Part shown: in pieces, positions 1 through 5,276 of the stretch
How positions within the stretch are numbered: position 1 is the stretch's first letter
How the letters are laid out: each line of letters opens with the position of its first letter
From: Mogibacterium sp.
GTDB lineage: Bacteria > Bacillota > Clostridia > Peptostreptococcales > Anaerovoracaceae
DNA length: 6,406 nt
Assembly (NCBI GenBank): GCA_017434685.1
Contig: JAFREV010000090.1
Span: 1-6,406, forward strand
Direction of reading: 5' to 3'
Translations under genes and position numbers: made by a program
Notes under the pieces: model-generated
Seen by the model: the letters and a program-made list of their open reading frames with translations, nothing else
What the model was told of the DNA's origin: nothing
Database searches by the model: none

Positions 1-1291
1 ATGTGTGAAGTGACAGCCTCTGATGCACATCCGCATCGATGAGAGGCGAGAACTGCTTGAACTCTTCGAGAGGAAGTTCCTCCAGTGCGCATCCTCTTCC
101 TATGCAGTAAGATACGACTTTGCCCGATACATTGTACGCATCGCGGAAAGGCATTCCCTTTACCACGAGGTAGTCAGCGAGGTCGGTAGCATTTACGTAG
201 CCCTGCTTGGCTGACTCGTACATATTCTGCTCGTTGACTTCCATCACATCGACCATTTCTATGAAGGCTTCGATGCAGAGTTTGACCGTCTCGACTGAGT
301 CGAAGAGGGGCTCTTTATCCTCCTGGATATCTTTGTTGTATGCGAGAGGCAGCCCTTTCAGTACGGTCAGTATCGACATCAGATTTCCGTATACTCTTCC
401 TGTCTTGCCTCGGCAAAGTTCCGCTACATCCGGATTCTTCTTTTGTGGCATTATGGATGAGCCTGTCGTGTATTCATCCGGGAGCTGTACGAAACCGAAC
501 TCCGAACTCGCCCACATGACTATCTCTTCCGAAAGCCTGGAAGTATGCATCATTATGATGGCGAGTGCCGACATGAGTTCAACGAAGTGGTCCCTGTCGG
601 AAACGGCATCCATGCTGTTCATCGAGATGCCGGTGAAACCGAGAAGGGATGCTTCGTAATCCCTGTCGATGTCGAATGTCGTACCTGCCAGCGCACATGC
701 CCCGATAGGCGATCTCTCGAGCATTCTTTTCCTGCAGTCATCCAGCCTGCTCTTATCTCTTTCGAACATCATCGCGTATGCCATGAGGTGCTGAGCGAAG
801 GAGACAGGCTGTGCGTGCTGCAGATGGGTGTAGCCCGGCATGATGACCTCGAGATTCTGCTCCGCTTTTGACGAAAGAACCTTCATTAGTTCGTCGAGGA
901 GGTCATCTATGTTTTCAGTCTCTTCTATGCAGTAGAGCTTGGTGTCCAGAGCAACCTGATCGTTACGGCTCCTCGCTGTGTGAAGCATCTTGCCTGCATC
1001 GCCGATCCTATCGGTCAGAACCTGTTCGACGAACATGTGGATGTCTTCTGCCGAAGGGTCTATCGCAAGGGCTCCCGAAGTGATGTCCGCTTCGATTCCT
1101 TCGAGACCTTTTATGATGGCATTGGCCTCTTCCTTTGCAATGATCTGCTGCTTTGAGAGCATCTTTGCATGAGCTATGCTTCCTGCGATATCTCTCTTGT
1201 ACAGCCTCCTGTCGACTGCGATGGATGAGTTGATTTCATCTACCAGATTTGCTGTTGTTCCGGCGGTCCTTCCCGCCCAAAGTTTATCCAT
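1..1291 (-). CDS. argH: Argininosuccinate lyase, C-terminus cut off by window edge
   Basis: Cytosolic homotetrameric enzyme of the fumarase/aspartase superfamily; it splits argininosuccinate into arginine and fumarate, the last step of arginine synthesis. Reading the minus strand from ATG at 1291 gives 430 open codons to the window edge, beginning MDKLWAGRTAGTTANLVDE. Visible family motifs are HTARSRNDQ (residues 104-112), GYTHLQHAQP (153-162, with the conserved Thr155-His156 pair of the active site) and the superfamily signature GSSIMPQKKNP (277-287) on the mobile loop that carries the catalytic serine. Family members are about 455-470 residues, so roughly 25-40 residues and the stop lie beyond position 1. 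It follows argG by 39 nt on the same strand, so the two are almost certainly co-transcribed. The sequence before the ATG (AAGAGAAAAGAT) has no good GGAGG, so its ribosome binding site is weak. No frameshift or missing motif was seen. The identification is secure. Confidence 0.97.
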   Translation of the reverse strand, partial: MDKLWAGRTAGTTANLVDEINSSIAVDRRLYKRDIAGSIAHAKMLSKQQIIAKEEANAIIKGLEGIEADITSGALAIDPSAEDIHMFVEQVLTDRIGDAGKMLHTARSRNDQVALDTKLYCIEETENIDDLLDELMKVLSSKAEQNLEVIMPGYTHLQHAQPVSFAQHLMAYAMMFERDKSRLDDCRKRMLERSPIGACALAGTTFDIDRDYEASLLGFTGISMNSMDAVSDRDHFVELMSALAIIMMHTSRLSEEIVMWASSEFGFVQLPDEYTTGSSIMPQKKNPDVAELCRGKTGRVYGNLMSILTVLKGLPLAYNKDIQEDKEPLFDSVETVKLCIEAFIEMVDVMEVNEQNMYESAKQGYVNATDLADYLVVKGMPFRDAYNVSGKVVSYCIGRGCALEELPLEEFKQFSPLIDADVHQRLSLHT

Positions 1292-1330
1292 ATCTTTTCT
1301 CTTGTATCTTCAGTATTGTTTGTTCAGTTT

Positions 1331-2551
1331 CTACAGTTTTCCGTTCTCGAGCATCGCCTGAGCCAGGGTAGGGAGTCCCCAGATGTTGATGAATCCCGTA
1401 GCCTGGGAGTGATCGAATGCGGTCTCTCCGAATGACGCGAGCTCCTCTGAATAGAGTGAGTGCGGTGATGAGATTCCCGCCGGAATGATGTTGCCCTTGT
1501 ACAGTTTGAGTTTGACCTCTCCGGTAACTTTCTTGTTTGACTCGTTGGCAAACGCGGTGAGCGCTTCCTGAAGTGGGCTGTACCATTTGCCGTTGTAGAG
1601 CATATCTGCGTAGTCGACGGCGAGTTTCTGCTTGAGATGCTTGGTCTCCTTATCTACGGTGAGAGACTCGAGTTTCTCGTGAGCGTAATAGAGTATCGTT
1701 CCGCCCGGGGTTTCGTATACGCCGCGGACCTTCATTCCGATTAACCTGTTCTCGATTATGTCTATAATTCCGATGCCGTTGGCACCGCCGACTTCGTTGA
1801 GTTTCTCGATGATTGCCGATGCCTTCATCTTTTCTCCGTTGAAGGATACCGGTGCGCCGGCCTCAAATCCGACCGTGATATATGTAGGCTCGTCCGGTGC
1901 CTGAAGAGGAGATACTCCGAGTTCGAGGAAACCGTCCTTTTCATACTGCGGCTCGTTTGCGGGATCTTCGAGATCCAGTCCCTCATGGCTGAGGTGCCAG
2001 ATGTTTTTATCCTTTGAGTAATTCGTCTCCCTCGTAATCTTGAGAGGCACATCGTGGGCCTCGGCATAATCGATTTCCTGATCCCTGGAGAGAATATCCC
2101 ATTCACGCCAAGGTGCGATGATAGCAGTCTCAGGTGCCCAGCGTTTGAGGGCAAGTTCGAACCTTACCTGGTCGTTGCCCTTGCCGGTGCAGCCGTGGGC
2201 GATCGCGTCAGCTCCTTCTTCGAGGGCAATCTCAGCGAGCTTCTTTGCGATAACCGGTCTTGCGAATGCGGTGCCGAGCAGATAGTTCTCGTAAATCGCA
2301 CCCATCTTGAGGCAAGGGATGATTACATCATCGACCATCTCGTCAACGAGGTCTGCCACGATGAGTTTGCTTGCTCCGGTTTTGATGGCCTTTTCCTCAA
2401 GACCTTCGAGCTCATCGACCTGACCTACATCACCCGCTACGGCTATGATTTCAGGGTCGTTGTAATTCTCCTTTAGCCAAGGAATTATGATTGAAGTGTC
2501 CAGTCCGCCTGAGTATGCGAGGACGATTTTTTTGATATCCTTCTTTTCCAT
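1331..2551 (-). CDS. argG: Argininosuccinate synthase
   Basis: Cytosolic ATP-dependent enzyme that joins citrulline and aspartate to make argininosuccinate, releasing AMP and pyrophosphate; penultimate step of arginine synthesis. The 406-residue product has the usual family length (about 400). The N-terminal nucleotide-binding motif AYSGGLDTS is at residues 12-20 (PP-loop pyrophosphatase type). YLLGTAFARP is at 90-99 and the second family signature GCTGKGNDQVRFE is at 120-132. The start at 2551 places the PP-loop at its expected distance, and AAGGAAGAG lies upstream as the ribosome binding site. It is the first gene of an argG-argH unit; the stop TAG at 1331-1333 is 39 nt before argH. Transcription very probably starts from the strong promoter at 2638-2666, which is overlapped by a large palindrome suggesting arginine-responsive repression (inference). 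Complete, with no anomalies. Confidence 0.98.
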   Translation of the reverse strand: MEKKDIKKIVLAYSGGLDTSIIIPWLKENYNDPEIIAVAGDVGQVDELEGLEEKAIKTGASKLIVADLVDEMVDDVIIPCLKMGAIYENYLLGTAFARPVIAKKLAEIALEEGADAIAHGCTGKGNDQVRFELALKRWAPETAIIAPWREWDILSRDQEIDYAEAHDVPLKITRETNYSKDKNIWHLSHEGLDLEDPANEPQYEKDGFLELGVSPLQAPDEPTYITVGFEAGAPVSFNGEKMKASAIIEKLNEVGGANGIGIIDIIENRLIGMKVRGVYETPGGTILYYAHEKLESLTVDKETKHLKQKLAVDYADMLYNGKWYSPLQEALTAFANESNKKVTGEVKLKLYKGNIIPAGISSPHSLYSEELASFGETAFDHSQATGFINIWGLPTLAQAMLENGKL

Positions 2552-2597
2552 TTGCTTCTCTCTTCCTTTCGTATGTGTAGCTTATCTTTGCCATCAG

Positions 2598-2613
2598 AGT
2601 GAAATTATTCACT
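2598..2613. promoter_or_regulatory. Symmetric site AGTGAA-N4-TTCACT in the argG leader
   Basis: AGTGAA and TTCACT are exact reverse complements around ATTA. The layout equals the core of the redox repressor Rex site (TGTGAA-N4-TTCACA), with one base per half different, and also fits the CRP/FNR family pattern GTGA-N6-TCAC. It lies about 20 nt downstream of the predicted argG start, where a bound protein could act as a roadblock; in RNA it could also form a 6-bp stem with a 4-nt loop. Its 12-bp core TGAA-ATTA-TTCA is two bases too short for an ArgR box. Which regulator, if any, uses it cannot be told from this window. Confidence 0.45.
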
Positions 2614-2617
2614 TTTG

Positions 2618-2651
2618 TGTATATTTATAATATCGAAATTATAAATATACA
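2618..2651. promoter_or_regulatory. 34-bp palindrome over the argG -10 box, probable tandem ArgR operator
   Basis: The left arm TGTATATTTATAAT (2618-2631) and right arm ATTATAAATATACA (2638-2651) are exact reverse complements. They are separated by ATCGAA, whose inner TCGA is itself symmetric, so only one base pair (A2632/A2637) breaks a 34-bp palindrome. The known ArgR box core is TGAAT-WWWW-ATTCA (14 bp), usually in pairs about 20-21 bp centre to centre. Here each arm is 14 bp and the centres are 20 bp apart, with outer half-sites TGTAT and ATACA each matching 4 of 5 positions and AT-only centres. The inner half-sites match poorly. The site covers about -20 to +13 of the predicted argG start. 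The ArgR assignment is inference; the symmetry is directly visible. Confidence 0.7.
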
Positions 2652-2666
2652 GCCTTGCAAAGTCAA
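2638..2666 (-). promoter_or_regulatory. Main argGH promoter (housekeeping sigma type)
   Basis: On the minus strand TTGACT (2666-2661) is followed after exactly 17 bp by TATAAT (2643-2638). This is one base from the consensus -35 and an exact -10 with optimal spacing. Transcription would begin near 2631, giving an argG leader of about 80 nt. The -10 element lies in the right arm of the 34-bp palindrome at 2618-2651, so a protein bound there would block polymerase. Assignment of the promoter is from sequence only, but the match is strong. Confidence 0.88.
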
Positions 2667-2748
2667 GACTGTATGCTAATAAATACAGAAAAGTGTTGAA
2701 TTTTAAGAAATATACCTATTTATATATACAGCCGCGTGAAGTTTAAGA
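2646..2748. repeat. Imperfect direct repeat TATACAGCC-N5-AAGT, two copies
   Basis: Copy one (2646-2668) and copy two (2725-2748) share TATACAGCC, then five unmatched bases, then AAGT, and then AAGA offset by one base; they are 79 bp apart. Copy one is the spacer and -35 of the argG promoter. Copy two, read on the minus strand, gives TTAAAC (2746-2741), 16 bp, TATAAA (2724-2719), so it may be a weaker second argG promoter or a decayed duplicate of the first. The repeat is visible; the promoter reading of copy two is weak. Confidence 0.45.
2669..2688. repeat. Inverted repeat CTGTAT-N8-ATACAG upstream of the argG -35 box
   Basis: CTGTAT (2669-2674) and ATACAG (2683-2688) are exact reverse complements separated by GCTAATAA. 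The element starts 3 bp upstream of the argG -35 box. The same hexamer recurs at 2647-2652 (right end of the 34-bp palindrome) and at 2726-2731, making four copies in 85 bp. This could be an auxiliary binding site for the same regulator, or simply an AT-rich coincidence. Confidence 0.45.
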
Positions 2749-2759
2749 TAATTTATCTT
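2745..2759. repeat. 15-bp palindrome AAGATAATTTATCTT
   Basis: Perfect 7-bp arms (AAGATAA / TTATCTT) around one central T. It touches the end of the second direct-repeat copy and its candidate -35 box. It could be a regulator site between the two operons, but short AT palindromes are frequent in such DNA and no specific regulator is suggested. Confidence 0.35.
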
Positions 2760-2804
2760 TATGCATTTTTGAATCAGGATAAATATTTAACGCGATTGCA
2801 CATC

Positions 2805-2833
2805 AAAATGCACAGCGTGAACCTGTGTATTTT
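2805..2833. repeat. 11-bp inverted repeat with 7-nt loop, mid-spacer
   Basis: AAAATGCACAG (2805-2815) pairs with CTGTGTATTTT (2823-2833) around CGTGAAC, with a single G-T pair. The stem has A-run and T-run flanks on both strands, like a bidirectional terminator, but its core is only CACAG/CTGTG and no gene ends nearby. It may instead be an operator, or an insulating weak terminator for transcripts running across the spacer. It lies about 35 bp upstream of the rnf TATAAT box. Confidence 0.4.
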
Positions 2834-2866
2834 ATATCAATTTATGTTTTTTTGAGGGCAATAGTA

Positions 2867-2872
2867 TATAAT
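2867..2872 (+). promoter_or_regulatory. Candidate -10 box of the rnf operon
   Basis: TATAAT on the plus strand, 129 bp upstream of the rnfC start. No good -35 is found at 16-18 bp (the 17-bp position reads ATGTTT, inside a T-rich stretch), so the promoter may be activator-dependent or this may not be the real site. Transcription from here would begin near 2879 and give a leader of about 120 nt. A poorer alternative nearer the gene is TTGTGC (2903-2908) with TATCTG (2927-2932). Confidence 0.5.
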
Positions 2873-2878
2873 GTAGGC

Positions 2879-3001
2879 GTCAATAAAGAGGGGGCGTATT
2901 TTTTGTGCCCCGAGCGCTCGCATCGATATCTGCTTATCGACAGATTAAATACGAGCACCTACAGATATTGTAGAAATATATGAAAGGAGTTTCTAAAAGG
3001 G
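2879..3001 (+). promoter_or_regulatory. Structured 5' leader of the rnf operon
   Basis: Possible stems are GGGGC/GCCCC (2891-2895 with 2907-2911, U-rich loop), TCGATA/TATCGA (2923-2928 with 2935-2940) and CTACA/TGTAG (2959-2963 with 2969-2973). A competing long-range pairing ATATCTG/CAGATAT (2926-2932 with 2962-2968) excludes the last two. The 10-bp palindrome CGAGCGCTCG sits at 2911-2920. The arrangement would allow a two-state leader, but I recognise no known riboswitch family and found no terminator hairpin with a U-run before rnfC. Confidence 0.35.
2983..2989 (+). promoter_or_regulatory. rnfC ribosome binding site
   Basis: AAAGGAG lies 12 nt before the rnfC ATG, longer than the usual 5-9 nt; a second purine run, AAAAGGG (2995-3001), directly abuts the start. 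GAAA-GGAG-TTTC (2982-2993) could present GGAG in the loop of a small 4-bp stem. rnfD has the same 12-nt spacing (AAAGGAGG at 4294-4301), whereas rnfG and rnfE use 7 nt. Confidence 0.75.
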
Positions 3002-4312
3002 ATGAGCCAAAGGAAACATTTGCCAAGCATCCACGTGCCTCATCATAAGAACACGGCTCAGTCAGAGACCGTAACGATGCCGGTACCGGATGAAGTCAGC
3101 ATCAGCATGTCCCAGAACATCGGCGCTCCTTGTACTCCGCTTGTAGCAGCGGGGGATTACGTAAAGGTAGGACAGAGGATCGGAGATTCCGAGGCCTTCG
3201 TAAGTGTACCTGTCTTTTCGAGCGTCAGCGGAACTGTAAAATCAATCGACCAGGTCCGCGGATCAATGGGCGGCTTCGAGACACATATCGTGATCGAGAC
3301 TGACAAAAAACAGGAGGTCAGCGAAGAAGTCAAACCACCTGTCGTTGAGAGCTTTGAAGATTTCGTCAAAGCAGCCAGAGACAGCGGCATGGTCGGACTC
3401 GGCGGAGCATCTTTCCCGACCCACATCAAGCTGAATCCTAAAAACATTGATGAGTGCGAGTACCTCGTGGTCAACGCCGCAGAGTGCGAGCCTTTCATCA
3501 CCACAGACAACAGGGAGATGGTAGAGAACGGACAGGACGTGCTCGACGGCATGAAACTCATCATGCAGTATCTGAATCTTAAAAAAGGATTCATCGGAAT
3601 CGAGACCAACAAACCTGACGCTATCGCAAACCTCAAGAGACTTATCGAGCAAAACGAGATCAGTGATATCGAAATAGTACCTCTTCCGTCGAGCTACCCA
3701 AAGGGAGCTGAGCGTGTGCTCATTTATGAAGTAACCGGCAAGACGATGGACGCAGGAGTTCTCCCGGCACAGCTCGGAGTTATTCTCGACAATGTTTCGA
3801 CGGTAGGCGTCATGGCCGAGTTCTTCAAAACCGGCATGCCAATCGTAAGGAGAAGAGTTACTGTAGACGGCGATGCAGTGGCCAAACCACAGAATGTCTA
3901 CATTCCGATAGGAACGAGAATCGCGGACGTAATCGAGTTTTGCGGCGGCTATAAAAAAGAGCCTCGCAAGATCATCATGGGCGGACCTATGATGGGACGC
4001 GCCACGAAGTCCGACGAATCGCCGACTATGAAAAACACCTCGTCCATACTCTGCTTCGGCCAGGAGATGGCAGAGGTTAAAGAAGAGACAGCCTGCCTTA
4101 ACTGCCAGCGCTGTCACACAGCTTGCCCGTTCGGTCTTATGCCGAGCATCTTCGCAGATGCCTACGAGCAAAAAGACGTAGACAAGCTTAACAGGTTTAA
4201 CGTAATGCAGTGCATGGAGTGCGGCAGCTGCTCGTACACTTGCCCGGCAAGACGTCCGCTCAGCTTGACCAACAAGCTTGCGAAGATGATGGTAAAGGAG
4301 GCATCGAGTTAA
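3002..4312 (+). CDS. rnfC: Rnf complex subunit C (NADH/NAD+-binding iron-sulfur subunit)
   Basis: Peripheral, cytoplasm-facing subunit of the ferredoxin:NAD+ oxidoreductase; it carries the NAD(H) site and passes electrons through two [4Fe-4S] clusters. The 436-residue product has the length usual for clostridial RnfC, without the long C-terminal repeats of many proteobacterial forms. In order: an N-terminal barrel-sandwich-like domain (about 25-100), GLGGASFPTHIKL (132-144) and ECEPFITTDNREM (161-173) of the Complex I 51-kDa-like nucleotide/flavin fold, a SLBB-like part (about 280-330), then two ferredoxin motifs: C365-x2-C368-x2-C371-x3-C375 and C404-x2-C407-x2-C410-x3-C414. All eight ligands are present. 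No membrane segment is seen. It is the first gene of rnfCDGE; its stop is one base before the rnfD start. The ATG at 3002 is supported by the AAAGGAG upstream and by the conserved N-terminus. Confidence 0.97.
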   Translation: MSQRKHLPSIHVPHHKNTAQSETVTMPVPDEVSISMSQNIGAPCTPLVAAGDYVKVGQRIGDSEAFVSVPVFSSVSGTVKSIDQVRGSMGGFETHIVIETDKKQEVSEEVKPPVVESFEDFVKAARDSGMVGLGGASFPTHIKLNPKNIDECEYLVVNAAECEPFITTDNREMVENGQDVLDGMKLIMQYLNLKKGFIGIETNKPDAIANLKRLIEQNEISDIEIVPLPSSYPKGAERVLIYEVTGKTMDAGVLPAQLGVILDNVSTVGVMAEFFKTGMPIVRRRVTVDGDAVAKPQNVYIPIGTRIADVIEFCGGYKKEPRKIIMGGPMMGRATKSDESPTMKNTSSILCFGQEMAEVKEETACLNCQRCHTACPFGLMPSIFADAYEQKDVDKLNRFNVMQCMECGSCSYTCPARRPLSLTNKLAKMMVKEASS

Positions 4313-4313
4313 A

Positions 4314-5270
4314 ATGGCTAACAAGTTTCATGATAATTTGATAGTATCCTCCTCGCCGCATATCGTCACCGAGTCGGATACTACAAGACTAATGGGAACG
4401 GTGATACTCGCACTCGTTCCTGCATGGGTCGCCAGCATATACGTATTCGGAGCAAGGGCACTCCTTCTCTCAATAGTATGCGTGGCAGCCAGCGTACTCT
4501 TCGAGTACATATACAACGCAATCACACATAAAAAGCAAACGGTGAGAGACCTCTCCGCTGCACTGACGGGACTTTTGATCGCTTTCAATGTACCGTCAAA
4601 CTTCCCGATTTGGCAGGCCGTCCTCGGATGTCTCTTCGCAATCGTGGTAGTCAAGCAGCTCTTCGGAGGAATCGGCAGGAACTTCTCAAACCCGGCCATC
4701 ACGGCACGTATATTCCTGTTCATCTCATTCTCTGCCAACATGTCGACATGGCCTGTAACAAGGCTCGACGGAGCTGATGCAGTCACGGGAGCTACACCGC
4801 TTGCGCTTTACGCGGAAGGCAGCAGGGATCAGATTCCTGACCTTCTTCGCATGTTTCTCGGTTTCCACGGCGGATCTGCCGGAGAGGTCTGTGCACTCGC
4901 CCTTCTCATCGGCGGCATCTACCTGATCGTCCGCAAGGTAATCAGCCCGATTATCCCTTGCGCTTTCATCGGAACCGTATTTGTATTCGGATTCATCGCG
5001 ACAGGAAGCCTGCACTGGGCACTCTTCCACGTGCTGGCCGGTGGCGTGATGCTCGGAGCATTCTTCATGGCTACCGACTATGTCACATCGCCTAAACTGC
5101 CGCTCGGACAGCTGCTGTTCGGCATCGGCTGCGGCATTATCACGATGAGCATCAGGCTCTTCGGCTCTTATCCTGAAGGCGTATCCTTCTCGATACTGCT
5201 GATGAACCTCTGCACACCGCTTCTGAACAACCTGTCCTACAAGTTCTATCTGAAGGGAGGTGCCAAATAA
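4314..5270 (+). CDS. rnfD: Rnf complex subunit D (membrane flavoprotein)
   Basis: Integral membrane subunit of the NqrB/RnfD family, bearing covalently bound FMN and taking part in ion-coupled electron transfer. The 318-residue product has roughly nine to ten hydrophobic stretches, for example about 27-47, 50-67, 99-118, 194-207, 213-230, 233-253 and 265-282. The flavinylation motif DAVTGATPL (155-163) is canonical, with Thr161 as the expected FMN phosphoester acceptor. GGIGRNFSNPA (118-128) and ATDYVTSP (253-260) are family motifs. AAAGGAGG (4294-4301) inside the end of rnfC serves as ribosome binding site. The stop TAA shares its last A with the ATG of rnfG, consistent with coupled translation. 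Attachment of FMN needs an ApbE-type transferase, which is not in the window. Confidence 0.96.
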   Translation: MANKFHDNLIVSSSPHIVTESDTTRLMGTVILALVPAWVASIYVFGARALLLSIVCVAASVLFEYIYNAITHKKQTVRDLSAALTGLLIAFNVPSNFPIWQAVLGCLFAIVVVKQLFGGIGRNFSNPAITARIFLFISFSANMSTWPVTRLDGADAVTGATPLALYAEGSRDQIPDLLRMFLGFHGGSAGEVCALALLIGGIYLIVRKVISPIIPCAFIGTVFVFGFIATGSLHWALFHVLAGGVMLGAFFMATDYVTSPKLPLGQLLFGIGCGIITMSIRLFGSYPEGVSFSILLMNLCTPLLNNLSYKFYLKGGAK

Positions 5271-5276
5271 TGGAAA
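5255..5276 (+). repeat. rnfD/rnfG junction, first copy of a near-identical 22-bp repeat
   Basis: The ribosome binding site, stop-start overlap and first codons at 5255-5276 recur at 5836-5857 (rnfG/rnfE junction) with one difference (C5263 versus T5844). The repeat contains GGGAGGTG, CAAATAATGG and the codons for Gly-Gly-(Ala/Val)-Lys-stop overlapping Met-Glu. Confidence 0.85.

Larger units (their letters stand above)
2552..3001. other. Divergent argG / rnfC intergenic region, no gene
   Basis: A 450-bp spacer without a credible coding frame on either strand, visibly richer in A+T than the flanking genes. It must contain the promoters of both divergent operons. The argG-proximal half (about 2598-2760) is crowded with symmetric and repeated elements. 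The middle contains an 11-bp hairpin, and the rnfC-proximal 120 nt look like a structured 5' leader. No tRNA, T-box sequence (no TGGNACCGCG-like element) or known riboswitch core was recognised. Confidence 0.9.

Noticed and set aside
207..659. Open frame of 150 codons on the plus strand
   Set aside because: Antisense to argH, which reads through the same bases with all family motifs; serine-rich low-information translation.
1284..1586. Open frame of 100 codons on the minus strand across the argG/argH junction
   Set aside because: Overlaps the end of argG in another frame; the composition is arginine/glutamine-rich without motif, typical of an out-of-frame shadow.
2054..2476. Open frame of 140 codons on the plus strand
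   Set aside because: Antisense to argG across its conserved GCTGKGNDQ signature; no supporting ribosome binding site or motif.
2598..2613. Third ArgR box
   Set aside because: The TGAA-ATTA-TTCA core is two bases shorter than TGAAT-N4-ATTCA and its centre is 19 bp, not 20, from the next arm; it fits Rex or CRP-type sites better.
2552..2637. T-box or arginine riboswitch in the argG leader
   Set aside because: The predicted leader is only about 80 nt, lacks a T-box sequence and lacks an antiterminator/terminator pair.
2780..2789. TAAATATTTA palindrome
   Set aside because: Only 10 bp of pure A/T in AT-rich DNA; expected by chance and without matching flanks.
2805..2833. Hairpin read as an intrinsic terminator
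   Set aside because: No gene ends within about 170 bp on either strand and the stem is not GC-rich; kept only as an unassigned inverted repeat.
3263..4324. Long open frame (353 codons) on the minus strand opposite rnfC
   Set aside because: Lies entirely across rnfC, whose domains and cysteine motifs are intact; the translation shows no recognisable motif and no ribosome binding site. It is a shadow of codon bias.
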